This document shows, in pieces, positions 7,902 to 16,196 of a stretch of DNA of 64,000 nucleotides. Both the position numbers and the translations under genes were made by a program. Each line of letters opens with the position of its first letter. The first letter of the stretch is position 1. This DNA comes from Aerococcaceae bacterium DSM 111021 (GTDB lineage Bacteria; Bacillota; Bacilli; Lactobacillales; Aerococcaceae), in assembly GCA_020112395.1 (NCBI GenBank), contig JACCEK010000001.1:744001-808000 (forward strand), written 5' to 3'. Under the pieces are notes generated by a model. It was not told the DNA's origin, did not search any database, and saw only the letters and a list, made by a program, of their open reading frames with translations.

Positions 7902-9692
7902 ATGGAATTACAAAGAAAAATTTTAACAACGTCAATGAGTGCATTGGCGGTAGTAGCAGTACTAGGCGTTGCCCCATTGAATGTTCAGGCTCAACAAACA
8001 ACTCATACCGTTGAAGCTGGGGAGTATTTATATAATATTGCTCCTCAATACGATGTGACAGTAGATGAATTGATTGAATGGAATAATTTATCATCAAATG
8101 ATTTACAAATTGGAGATCAATTAATTGTTCAATCTCCTAATGAGGAAGCGATTGAAGAAGAAACTTCTTCAGAAATCACTGACGAAACGACAAATAAAGA
8201 AACTGATAATATAGTAGATGAAACACAAACGGTGCAACCTACTTCGGAAAATGGTCATTATTATGTTGTTAAACCAGGAGATTACCTATATAAAATAGCC
8301 AATCGCTTTGGAATGACGACTGAAGATTTAATAGAAGCAAACAATCTTGTAAGTAATAATTTACAGATTGGAGATGTCCTATTCATCCCTTCTGATTCTG
8401 CTGAAGATGACGATGAGGATAATGGTAACGAAGAAACGCCGTCTGAAACTTACTACACTGTTCAAGCAGGAGACTATTTATACAAAATCGCACAACAATT
8501 TGGAACAACCGTTGAAGCCATTAAAGATGTCAATGGTTTAACTAATAACAATCTACAAATTGGCGATGTCTTACTTATCCCTGGCGGTTCTGAAGAAGAC
8601 GATGACGACGAAGAAACTCCATCTGAAACGTACTACACTGTTCAAGCGGGAGACTACTTATACAAAATCGCACAACAATTCGGAACAACTGTTGAAGCTA
8701 TTAAAGATGCAAATGATTTAACTAACAACAATCTACAAATTGGCGATGTCTTACTTATCCCTGACGGTTCTGAAGAAGACGATGATGGCGACGAAGAAAC
8801 GCCGTCTGAAACTTACTATACTGTTCAAGCGGGAGACTACTTATACAAAATCGCACAACAATTCAGAACGACTGTAGAAGCTATTAAAGAAGCCAATGGT
8901 TTAACTAATAACAATCTACAAATTGGCGATGTCTTACTTATCCCTGTCGGTTCTGAAGAAGACGATAGTGACGACGAAGAAACGCCGTCTGAAACTTACT
9001 ACACTGTTCAAGCAGGAGATTACTTATACAAAATCGCACAACAATTTGGAACAACCGTTGAAGCCATTAAAGAAGCAAACGATTTAACTAACAACAACTT
9101 ACAAATTGGCGATGTCTTACTTATCCCTGACGGAACTGACGACGAAGAAACGCCGTCTGAAACTTACTATACTGTTCAAGCAGGAGACTACTTATACAAA
9201 ATCGCACAGCAATTCGAAACAACTGTAGAAGCCATTAAAGATGCCAATGATTTAACTAACAACAACTTACAAATTGGCGATGTCTTACTTATCCCTGACG
9301 GATCTGAAGAGGACGATGACGACGAAGAAACACCCTCTGAAACTTACTATACTGTTCAAGCGGGCGATTACTTATATAAAATTGCACAACAATTTGGAAC
9401 AACCGTTGAAGCCATTAAAGATGCCAATGATTTAACTAATAATAACTTACAAATTGGCGATGTCTTACTTATCCCTGACGGATCTGAGGAAGTCCCGGAA
9501 ACACCTGAATTTGTTGCACCCGAACCTGGTGACTTAGCTTACATGTCTGGGATGACTTTAGTAGAAAAATATTTCCCAACAGTTAACAGTGCGGTAACTT
9601 ATGCTGAAGAGAATTTTGATTATAATGAACACGTAAATTATTATGTGAACTACTTTAAAGGAAGTTTTGTTCTATACTTCCAACCTAAATAA
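7902..9692 (+). CDS. Secreted protein with eight LysM domains
   Basis: A signal peptide (MELQRKILTTSMSALAVVAV, cut probably after NVQA) is followed by eight LysM domains that bind N-acetylglucosamine glycans of peptidoglycan. Domains 1 and 2 are divergent; domains 3-8 are near identical (TVQAGDYLYKIAQQF...NNNLQIGDVLLIP). Acidic linkers rich in D, E and S (SEEDDDDEETPSE) separate them. The last 60 or so residues (from about FVAPEPGDLAYM to FQPK) form an unrecognised, Tyr/Phe-rich tail without a known hydrolase motif. The ATG at 7902 is preceded by AAAAGGAG; an upstream TTG in frame is ignored. It is a single-gene unit, probably a wall-bound adhesin-like or structural protein. Confidence 0.9.
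   Translation: MELQRKILTTSMSALAVVAVLGVAPLNVQAQQTTHTVEAGEYLYNIAPQYDVTVDELIEWNNLSSNDLQIGDQLIVQSPNEEAIEEETSSEITDETTNKETDNIVDETQTVQPTSENGHYYVVKPGDYLYKIANRFGMTTEDLIEANNLVSNNLQIGDVLFIPSDSAEDDDEDNGNEETPSETYYTVQAGDYLYKIAQQFGTTVEAIKDVNGLTNNNLQIGDVLLIPGGSEEDDDDEETPSETYYTVQAGDYLYKIAQQFGTTVEAIKDANDLTNNNLQIGDVLLIPDGSEEDDDGDEETPSETYYTVQAGDYLYKIAQQFRTTVEAIKEANGLTNNNLQIGDVLLIPVGSEEDDSDDEETPSETYYTVQAGDYLYKIAQQFGTTVEAIKEANDLTNNNLQIGDVLLIPDGTDDEETPSETYYTVQAGDYLYKIAQQFETTVEAIKDANDLTNNNLQIGDVLLIPDGSEEDDDDEETPSETYYTVQAGDYLYKIAQQFGTTVEAIKDANDLTNNNLQIGDVLLIPDGSEEVPETPEFVAPEPGDLAYMSGMTLVEKYFPTVNSAVTYAEENFDYNEHVNYYVNYFKGSFVLYFQPK
8440..9490 (+). repeat. Six near-identical LysM repeat units at DNA level
   Basis: Units of about 170-190 bp encoding LysM 3-8 with their acidic linkers are nearly identical in nucleotide sequence, including runs such as GGCGATGTCTTACTTATCCC repeated in each. 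Linker lengths differ between units, so the array looks able to expand and contract by recombination. Confidence 0.85.
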
Positions 9693-9704
9693 TTTATAGC
9701 AATG

Positions 9705-9732
9705 AAATACTCCCTCACGGGAGTATTTTTTA
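9705..9732 (+). terminator. Terminator of the LysM gene
   Basis: AAATACTCCC, TCAC loop, GGGAGTATTT followed by more T residues just after the LysM stop codon. Confidence 0.9.
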
Positions 9733-9966
9733 TTTAATTATAATATTATACATTCATTATAATACTAAAAAATGAATTCAAAAAATTATACGTAAGTTCT
9801 GAAATTTAGATACGCATGAACTAAAGTTAACAAAACAGCTATAATAAGCCACTTTTGGGATTTATATCGAATTCGAGTTAAATATTTTGACTTGTCATCC
9901 AAATATTGATACGTTTGATTCAAGTGGTAAAAAAATAAATATTTTATATCATAGGAGTTTTAATAT

Positions 9967-10566
9967 ATGTCTCAATTTACAGATTTAGTTAAACAACGTC
10001 GTACAGTATACGGTCTTGGAAACAACATAGATTTAACAAAAGAGGAAATTGTTAGTCGCATTCGTGAAGTAGCAAGAGAAATTCCGTCTGCAAGTAACAG
10101 CCAAACAACTCGTCTAGTTGTATTATTTGGTGAAGATAACGTTAAATTCTGGGACCATATCTTAGATGTTCAAAAAGATGTTATGCAAGGTGCTATGTGG
10201 GATATGTTCTCAGGAGTTATGGAAGGTGCTAAAGGCGCAGTGGGTACAATCTTATTCTTCGAAGACCATGATGCAGTTAAAGAAGGATTAGGTGAAGGGG
10301 TTCGTGCTGAAACATATAAGCATCATAATGATGCGAATATGCAATTCTCAATGTGGTTAGCCTTAGCTGAATTAAACTTAGGAGCTAGCTTACAGCATAT
10401 GAATATTGGCTTTGAACAAGGCTTTGATAAATCAGTTAAAGAACTGTTTGACTTACCTGCTTCATACGAAATGGTTGCTCAAATGCCATTTGGTTCGATT
10501 GAAGGTACACCAGGCGAAAAAGAATATATTGATGACGAAGTACGCGTGACTGTAATCGGTGAATAA
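9967..10566 (+). CDS. Nitroreductase family protein (Frm2/CinD-like)
   Basis: FMN-dependent oxidoreductase of the short nitroreductase group; relatives reduce nitroaromatics and quinones, and lactococcal CinD is copper-induced. 199 residues with the N-terminal KQRRTVYGLG motif, SASNSQTTRLVVLFG for flavin phosphate contacts, GVRAETYKHHNDANMQFSMWLAL in the middle and a C-terminal MPFGSIEGTPGEKEY. The Shine-Dalgarno is TAGGAG. It stands alone with a terminator. The substrate is unknown. The 230 bases upstream are AT-rich with only weak promoter candidates (for example TATAAT at 9840). Confidence 0.85.
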   Translation: MSQFTDLVKQRRTVYGLGNNIDLTKEEIVSRIREVAREIPSASNSQTTRLVVLFGEDNVKFWDHILDVQKDVMQGAMWDMFSGVMEGAKGAVGTILFFEDHDAVKEGLGEGVRAETYKHHNDANMQFSMWLALAELNLGASLQHMNIGFEQGFDKSVKELFDLPASYEMVAQMPFGSIEGTPGEKEYIDDEVRVTVIGE

Positions 10567-10576
10567 TTAACCAAAT

Positions 10577-10613
10577 TAAAAGGCGATTTCCCATTTTGGG
10601 AGATCGCCTTTTT
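10577..10613. terminator. Bidirectional terminator between convergent genes
   Basis: AAAAGGCGAT...ATCGCCTTTT with an inner TCCC/GGGA pairing lies between the nitroreductase gene and the convergent VOC gene and ends in T-runs on both strands. Confidence 0.9.
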
Positions 10614-10615
10614 GC

Positions 10616-11503
10616 TTAACTCAATTCATACATTGCATTTTCTAGTGCTTCAATATCAAGTTTTTTCATATTTAACATTGCTTGTGTGACACGCTTCTGC
10701 TCTTCTTCAGAACCATTTTTCATCAGTTCATATAGCCTCACGGGCATTATTTGCCAATGGACACCAAATTTGTCTTTCAACCAGCCACACTGTTCGAAAG
10801 CTGAATCATGCGATAGTTTATCCCAGTAATAATCGACTTCCGCTTGTGAACCGCATAAAATCATTAATGAATAAGCTTCATTGAAATTAAAGTTGCCTCC
10901 CATTCCATGATCCATCAGAACTAGCTTTTGCTTATTAATATTCAATTCACTAAAATTCACTTTTGCGCGGTTATCCTCAGCTTCATCTTCATTATAATAA
11001 GATACCGCTTCGATTTCTGATTGGTTAAAAACTTCATGATAATAATTTAAAGCATCTTCTGCCTTACCACAGCTCTCACCACTAAATAATAAATTTAACT
11101 TGAGCTTATGATCAGTAGCATTTCTTTCATCTACTATAATTTGCCATGTCACTCCGAACTTATCTTGAACCCAGGCATAACGTTCACTAAATGGATAACT
11201 ATCTAATGGCATTAGATCAACGCCATCGACGGATAACTTTGCATATAAATCATCTACTTCTTTAGCTGTTGCCATTGAAACCATGATTGATATTGATGAG
11301 TTAAAGTCAGCTCGCTTACCTCCATTAAATGCTTCAAATGATAAATTTTCCAATTCAAACGCAATAACCTCAGAATCACCGATAGGTGTATCTTTAAATG
11401 TTTCTTTTCGAGTGATTTTTGAATTTTCAAATATCGATGTATAAAAATTGACTGCCTCTTCTGCTTCCTTATCAAACCATAGAGCTGAAATTAATTGTCT
11501 CAT
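10616..11503 (-). CDS. Two-domain VOC/PhnB-like protein
   Basis: 295 residues made of two tandem glyoxalase-fold (PhnB-like, DUF899-type '3-demethylubiquinone methyltransferase family') domains. Each has the family ending DKFGVTWQI or DKFGVHWQI (near residues 125 and 255) and a YYxxxF helix (NFYTSIFENSK and NYYHEVFNQSE). Such proteins are cytoplasmic and mostly of unknown function; no metal-ligand set is secure here. The open frame reaches 11614, but AAAGGAGCG lies before the ATG at 11503 (MRQLISALWF), which also fits the start of the first domain. Confidence 0.8.
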   Translation of the reverse strand: MRQLISALWFDKEAEEAVNFYTSIFENSKITRKETFKDTPIGDSEVIAFELENLSFEAFNGGKRADFNSSISIMVSMATAKEVDDLYAKLSVDGVDLMPLDSYPFSERYAWVQDKFGVTWQIIVDERNATDHKLKLNLLFSGESCGKAEDALNYYHEVFNQSEIEAVSYYNEDEAEDNRAKVNFSELNINKQKLVLMDHGMGGNFNFNEAYSLMILCGSQAEVDYYWDKLSHDSAFEQCGWLKDKFGVHWQIMPVRLYELMKNGSEEEQKRVTQAMLNMKKLDIEALENAMYELS

Positions 11504-11613
11504 AGCAATACGCTCCTTTAAAATTGACAAAGTAACTTTCTGTTTAAAGTGTATAATGAATGAATGGTGATGTCGAGTGATAGCCCTTATATCAAATTGT
11601 TCAAAATAATACA

Positions 11614-11663
11614 AAAAAAGGCTCCTTTGAATCAGAATATTACTGATTCAAAGGAGCCTTTTT
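11614..11663. terminator. Strong bidirectional terminator
   Basis: A perfect stem of about 20 bp (AAAAAGGCTCCTTTGAATCAG and complement) flanks a 7-base loop, with A/T tracts on both sides. It terminates the transporter gene on the minus strand. Confidence 0.93.
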
Positions 11664-11677
11664 ATAAACTTAATAAC

Positions 11678-12271
11678 TTATTGTACTTCGCCAATTGGTA
11701 ATACGACTTTTCCATATGTTTCATTAATTACCTGTGCCATCGCTGCATAAATTGCAGTAAATCCACAAATAATTCCTTCATATCCTGCAATTGTTAATAT
11801 TAAAGTCGATCCAGTAAAGTTACCAATTGCCAATAAGAAGAATAAAAGTGTCAATGTTCCAAAAACTACTTGTAAGGCTTTTGAAATGCGTAAAGTAGCG
11901 ATGAACATAAACAATGTGAAGAAGCCCCACATAAATAAAAATGCCGCCATTGAAAGTGAATTAGCCGCTTCTCCATATCCCATTTCTGGAAGGATATTCA
12001 GCGCTGCTAATGCCATCCAAAAGAATCCGTATGAAGTGAATGCTGTCGTTCCGAACGTATTATTTTTCTTGAATTCCATAATACCCGCAACAACTTGTGC
12101 CATACCACCGTAAAAAATTCCCATAGCTAAGATCGTTGAATCTAGTGGAAAGAATCCTGCATTATGAATATTCAACAGTATTGTTGTCATACCAAAGCCC
12201 ATTAACCCTAAAGGTGCTGGGTTTGCAGTAATCTCACTAAATAAAACATTTTTTTCTTTTTCCAATTCCAT
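11678..12271 (-). CDS. Acetate uptake transporter family protein (GPR1/FUN34/SatP)
   Basis: Six-helix membrane protein of the acetate/succinate-proton symporter family. The signature [12 protein letters not shown] lies near residue 20 and is followed by hydrophobic segments, ending in a polar tail; 197 residues is usual. The frame extends to a GTG at 12301, but the predicted transcript starts near 12312, so the internal ATG at 12271 (MELEKEKN) is preferred; its ribosome binding site GGAG is unusually close, so the start remains uncertain. Substrate, probably acetate or another short acid, is inferred from the family. Confidence 0.85.
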   Translation of the reverse strand: MELEKEKNVLFSEITANPAPLGLMGFGMTTILLNIHNAGFFPLDSTILAMGIFYGGMAQVVAGIMEFKKNNTFGTTAFTSYGFFWMALAALNILPEMGYGEAANSLSMAAFLFMWGFFTLFMFIATLRISKALQVVFGTLTLLFFLLAIGNFTGSTLILTIAGYEGIICGFTAIYAAMAQVINETYGKVVLPIGEVQ

Positions 12272-12318
12272 ATCTCCAGTACAATATAATATTTTACACA
12301 CTGCCTCTTATTGTACCT

Positions 12319-12342
12319 ATTATACTGGGGTTTAGCAATGTT
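12319..12342 (-). promoter_or_regulatory. Probable promoter of the acetate transporter gene
   Basis: A consensus TATAAT lies on the minus strand at 12324-12319, with a poor -35 (TTAATA) about 18 bases upstream. It lies in the 100-base gap after glmS, where no hairpin terminator is seen, so some read-through from glmS is possible. Confidence 0.45.
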
Positions 12343-12370
12343 TATTAAGTTTTATTTAAATAAATGAGTC

Positions 12371-14179
12371 TTATTCAACGGTTACACTTTTAGCAAGGTT
12401 ACGTGGTTTATCCACATCTAGACCGCGTCCTAAGGCTGTATAATAAGCAATCATTTGTGTTACAACCACCATAGCTAGTGGTGCCAACAACTCGTTCAAG
12501 TTAGAGACAATGAATTGATCATTTTCTCTAGATAAAGCATGTGTTGAAATAACCATCGTATTCGCTCCACGAGCTTTTACTTCTTCGATATTACCACGCG
12601 TATGAGCTGAAGTTAATTCGCCACTAATCAAAGCGATGACTGGTGTTCCTTCTTCGATTAAAGCAATCGTTCCATGTTTTAATTCTCCTGAGGCAAAAGC
12701 TTCCGTTTGGATATAAGAAATTTCCTTTAACTTTAATGCCGCTTCCATTGCTACATAATAATCTGCAGTACGACCAATATAGAAGGCATTACGTGTGTCC
12801 ATTAAGTTTGAATCAACCCAAGCTTTGATATCATCGCGCTCTGATAGGATTGATTCCATAGCTGAAGCTGCTAGTCCAATTTCTTTTGCCATATCAAACG
12901 TTGCTTCTTCAGCTTTTAATGACCGCAGCGCATCCGCTAAAATTGCCATAACTGCAATTTGAGCTGTATAAGCTTTTGTTGAAGCGACCGCAATTTCAGG
13001 ACCAGCATGAAGTAATAAAGTATGACTGGCTTCACGTGATAGTGTTGATCCTTTAACATTTGTAATCGTTAATGATGAATGACCTAATTCATTCACTTTA
13101 ACCAAAGCTTGGCGACTATCTGCAGTCTCACCACTTTGAGTTAAGAAGATAAAGAACGGTTTTTCACTTAATAAGGGAATATCATAAGCAAATTCACTGG
13201 CTAAATGCACTTCTGTTGGTACTTTAGCTATTTTTTCCATAATGGCTTTACTTGCCCAACCTGCATTATAACTTGTCCCTGCAGCGATGACATACACACG
13301 GTCACTATTTAATAGGTCGTCTGTTAAATCTGTATCAATTTCGAACTGATGTTGATCATTTTGATATTCTTGAACCAAACGACGCAATACCGCAGGCTGT
13401 TCATCGATTTCTTTAATCATATAGAAAGGATAGGCTCCTTTTTCTAAATCATTGGCATCTAATTCTGCAATATATGACTCACGATCAACAACATTTCCAT
13501 CAACGTCTTCGATAACTACTTTATCTTGAGTAATTGTGATCATTTCATTATCTTTGATTTCGATATACTCATTTGTATGTTCAATGGCTGCCATCGCATC
13601 AGAGACGATGACATTGAAGCCATCACCTTTACCAATCAATAAAGGACTTTTATTTTTAGCAGCATAAAGAACGTTTGGATCTAATTGATCTACTAAACCA
13701 AAAGCATACGATCCTTTGATCACTGATAGAGCTTTTTTAAAGGCTTCTTTCGTTGATAATTTTTCCGCTTCTACAAAATATTCAATTAAAGCAACTGCCA
13801 CTTCAGTATCTGTATCAGAAGATAATTCAACACCTTGTAAATATTCTTCCTTAATCTCTTTATAATTCTCAATAACACCGTTATGAACAAGAACAAATCG
13901 TTGGTTGGCTGAGCGATGTGGATGAGCGTTATAAGTTGCTGCCGGTCCATGAGTAGCCCAACGTGTATGTCCAATTCCAACTACAGATTGTAAATCAAAG
14001 TTGACTTCGCTTTTTAATTTCGCAATGCGACCTTCTTCTTTAAATAGATACCCATTAGCTTCTTTATCAACAACAAAAATTCCTGCTGAATCATATCCAC
14101 GGTATTCTAATTTTTCTAAACCACCAATTAAAACTTCTTGTACGTTACCTTCTCCAATAAATCCTACAATTCCACACAT
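12371..14179 (-). CDS. glmS: Glutamine-fructose-6-phosphate aminotransferase (isomerizing)
   Basis: Makes glucosamine-6-phosphate from fructose-6-phosphate and glutamine, the first step to UDP-GlcNAc for peptidoglycan. 602 residues: N-terminal glutaminase domain with the nucleophile Cys2 (MCGIVGFIG) and HTRWATHG, then two SIS sugar-isomerase domains (AAGTSYNAG near 305, TQSGETADS near 350, GRTADY near 460) and the C-terminal PRNLAKSVTVE. The start is the ATG at 14179, with GAGGAAA upstream; six upstream in-frame codons are ignored because Cys must be residue 2. Expression is controlled by the glmS ribozyme in its leader. Confidence 0.98.
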   Translation of the reverse strand: MCGIVGFIGEGNVQEVLIGGLEKLEYRGYDSAGIFVVDKEANGYLFKEEGRIAKLKSEVNFDLQSVVGIGHTRWATHGPAATYNAHPHRSANQRFVLVHNGVIENYKEIKEEYLQGVELSSDTDTEVAVALIEYFVEAEKLSTKEAFKKALSVIKGSYAFGLVDQLDPNVLYAAKNKSPLLIGKGDGFNVIVSDAMAAIEHTNEYIEIKDNEMITITQDKVVIEDVDGNVVDRESYIAELDANDLEKGAYPFYMIKEIDEQPAVLRRLVQEYQNDQHQFEIDTDLTDDLLNSDRVYVIAAGTSYNAGWASKAIMEKIAKVPTEVHLASEFAYDIPLLSEKPFFIFLTQSGETADSRQALVKVNELGHSSLTITNVKGSTLSREASHTLLLHAGPEIAVASTKAYTAQIAVMAILADALRSLKAEEATFDMAKEIGLAASAMESILSERDDIKAWVDSNLMDTRNAFYIGRTADYYVAMEAALKLKEISYIQTEAFASGELKHGTIALIEEGTPVIALISGELTSAHTRGNIEEVKARGANTMVISTHALSRENDQFIVSNLNELLAPLAMVVVTQMIAYYTALGRGLDVDKPRNLAKSVTVE

Positions 14180-14218
14180 TGATTTATTTCCTCTTTTCAC
14201 CTAGTTATTTTGCTTTTA

Positions 14219-14352
14219 GGTGTATAAGTTAATCTCTGTACCAATATTTACACAATGGTTTTAATTAACTTTAAAGATTACACTGCCTTGAACCATCCGC
14301 CGAAATCTCGATAAGTTCAATCCTCGTCACCTTATATTTAAGGCCTGGCGCT
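14219..14352 (-). ncRNA. glmS ribozyme/riboswitch
   Basis: The minus-strand leader of glmS contains the hallmark blocks in order: a cleavage site A|GCGCC (A-1 at 14352, G+1 at 14351), GACGAGGATTG, TTATCGAGATTTCGGCGGA, a P2-type pairing with GGTTC, then a long P3-like stem (AGTTAAT with ATTAACT) that encloses an ACCA/TGGT P4 stem. This matches the Bacillus glmS ribozyme, which is cut when glucosamine-6-phosphate binds, leading to mRNA decay. The 3' limit near 14219 is approximate. Confidence 0.95.
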
Positions 14353-14399
14353 ATCCTATATATTTATACTCCTTTTATTTATTTTCTAAAAGCTATATT

Positions 14400-14428
14400 A
14401 CTTTATCTTATAGAAGACTATTTGTCAA
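14400..14428 (-). promoter_or_regulatory. glmS promoter
   Basis: TTGACA (14428-14423), 17 bases and TAAAGT (14405-14400) on the minus strand start transcription about 40 bases upstream of the ribozyme cleavage site, as needed for a self-cleaving leader. Confidence 0.65.
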
Positions 14429-14569
14429 AATGTTTTTTTATTTATTTAAACTCGTAACCTTAACAATATAGTATTACCAACGTTTTTAATCTATTTAATT
14501 TCAGTCAATTAAATCTGATGTCTTCCCAAAAAACACCTCGAGAGACTATTGAAGTAACAAGGTTTCTCT

Positions 14570-15067
14570 TTATATATTTCCATGAAATGTGAGTGGTAAC
14601 GGTCCTACTCTTCTTTGGTGATATAACAACGGGTTTTGAATATTGGTTGTGATCTGCTTGACGCTTCCAATGATAATCGCATGGTCGCCTGCCACCATCG
14701 TTTCAAAGGTATCGCATTCAAAAGTCGCATAGGCTCCTTCAATTATTGGTAAGCCACTTTCTGAAAAATTCCACTCAATCTGAGCGAATCGATTGATATC
14801 CTTGCGCGAAAACACATTTACAAGCTCTGATTGATTTCCAGCTAATAAGTGTACGGCAAATTGTTTACTGTGTTTAAATATGTCATAGGATGACGATTTA
14901 TTACCGATTGACCATAACACTAATAACGGATCTATCGAGAGGGATGTGAATGAGTTAGCAGCAATACCAACAGGAAGTCCTTCATCATTCGCCGTTGTAA
15001 TAATCACAACGCCTGAGGGGTAATTTGCCATTGCATCTTTAAATAACTGAACTGTCTTATCTTCCAA
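14570..15067 (-). CDS. Flavin reductase family protein
   Basis: FMN-binding split-barrel protein of the flavin reductase-like group (165 residues). Family features are the N-terminal MANYPSGVVIITT segment, GIAANSFTSLSIDPLLVLWSI for FMN binding near residues 34-55, and the conserved C-terminal GDHAIIIGSV near residue 130 followed by PLLYHQRR. Relatives reduce free FMN with NAD(P)H for monooxygenases, but no partner oxygenase is nearby. It is a monocistronic gene; the upstream terminator belongs to the next gene. The region 14430-14569 beyond its 3' end shows only a weak GAGA/TCTC pairing. Confidence 0.85.
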   Translation of the reverse strand: MEDKTVQLFKDAMANYPSGVVIITTANDEGLPVGIAANSFTSLSIDPLLVLWSIGNKSSSYDIFKHSKQFAVHLLAGNQSELVNVFSRKDINRFAQIEWNFSESGLPIIEGAYATFECDTFETMVAGDHAIIIGSVKQITTNIQNPLLYHQRRVGPLPLTFHGNI

Positions 15068-15138
15068 TTTTTATACCGCCCTTTTTATTTGTTAATTCTG
15101 ATCCAATTTAATCTAACACGGATTAGAATGTTTGTAAA

Positions 15139-15177
15139 CAAAAGCATCCCTCTCTATATTTAGAGAGGGATGCTTTA
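15139..15177 (-). terminator. Terminator of the phosphoribosyltransferase gene
   Basis: AAAGCATCCCTCTC, 8-base loop and its complement form a 14-bp stem four bases after the stop codon; the minus-strand transcript ends in TTTTG. The A-run on the other side makes it partly bidirectional. Confidence 0.9.
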
Positions 15178-15181
15178 TCAA

Positions 15182-15811
15182 CTATACGGACTGTTTACCT
15201 AATAATTGTTGCACTCTATAATCATCTAATTGCGGGAAGTTTTCATAATAGGCGCTTACTGAGCCTAAAAATACTTCCGGAATTTGTACGTAATAAACAT
15301 TATCAACGACTTTTTCTAAGGCTTCAAATGTGTCATTTGGAATAATTGGAACCGCCACACTAATACTTAATGGTTTCTTAGAGCGAACAGACTCAATTGC
15401 CGCAAACATTGTATGCCCTGTCGCAATTCCATCATCGACTAAAATGACGTGTTTATCTGTCAATGTTTGTTTCTCAATCACTTCGCTATAAATCGCTCTA
15501 CGACGATCAATCTCGCCAGTAATTTGTTTGATCCTCTTCTCAAACCAAGTTGAATTCACTTGAATATCGTCATTCATTAATGGTTCGCCACCTTCTGCCA
15601 TCGCTCCAATCGCAAATTCTGAATTCATTGGATGACCTATCTTTTTGGCTAAGATGACATCAAAATGAACATTAAATTCATTGGCTATTGTCAGCCCTAA
15701 TGGCACTCCACCACGTGGCATTGCCAATACAATTGTATTTTTTGGCTCGTCCACCTTTACTTTTTCTGTTAATTGCTTCGCCGCATCTTCTCTATCATTG
15801 AATCGCATCAT
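15182..15811 (-). CDS. Phosphoribosyltransferase family protein (COG1926 type)
   Basis: 209-residue type I PRTase. The PRPP-binding loop VILVDDGIATGHTM is near residues 121-134, preceded by the AMPRGGVPLGLTIA segment near residue 30 typical of the 'predicted phosphoribosyltransferase' group. Members of this group have no settled substrate, so purine salvage is not assumed. Two ATG codons stand in tandem behind AAAGGGG; either can be the start. It is a single gene ended by the hairpin downstream. Confidence 0.8.
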   Translation of the reverse strand: MMRFNDREDAAKQLTEKVKVDEPKNTIVLAMPRGGVPLGLTIANEFNVHFDVILAKKIGHPMNSEFAIGAMAEGGEPLMNDDIQVNSTWFEKRIKQITGEIDRRRAIYSEVIEKQTLTDKHVILVDDGIATGHTMFAAIESVRSKKPLSISVAVPIIPNDTFEALEKVVDNVYYVQIPEVFLGSVSAYYENFPQLDDYRVQQLLGKQSV

Positions 15812-16130
15812 CTTACCCCTTTCTTTAATAGCTTACAAACACTTTTCTCCATAACATCGATTAAAATTCTAATATAGAATTATAACGACTGGTTATTATC
15901 TTTATCCACTGTTACATAAAATATATTTATTTATACTTAAAATATACCATAATATCAGAGTATTTCGTAATGATTTTTTCAAAAAACACTTTTATTTACG
16001 CTTTTAATTTAATCTCTTTTAAAAACACGAACATTCTATATTAAATTAATAAAGTCGAAGAAAACTATGAGCGTTTATCCATAGTTTAGCTTATTCCTAG
16101 ATCGAAAAATCGAAAATTGAACAATTGCAT
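15812..16130. other. AT-rich intergenic region without a recognised gene
   Basis: About 320 bases. A TATAAT on the minus strand near 15880 could be the -10 box of the phosphoribosyltransferase gene, but no good -35 box accompanies it. No open frame, RNA gene or repeat was recognised. Confidence 0.5.
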
Positions 16131-16177
16131 AAAAAATCACTACAATCGTTTAGATATTGCTTAACAATTGTAGTAGT
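16131..16177 (-). terminator. Terminator of the first pullulanase gene
   Basis: On the minus strand CTACAATTGTT pairs imperfectly with ACGATTGTAG across a 12-base loop and is followed by TGATTTTTTA. It lies 20-60 bases after the stop codon. Confidence 0.75.
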
Positions 16178-16196
16178 TTATATTATTTTAGTGCGA

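Noticed and set aside
9840-9915. Promoter candidates (TATAAT at 9840; TTGACT at 9887) for the nitroreductase gene
   Set aside because: Neither has an adequate partner hexamer at 16-18 bases, so no promoter was listed.
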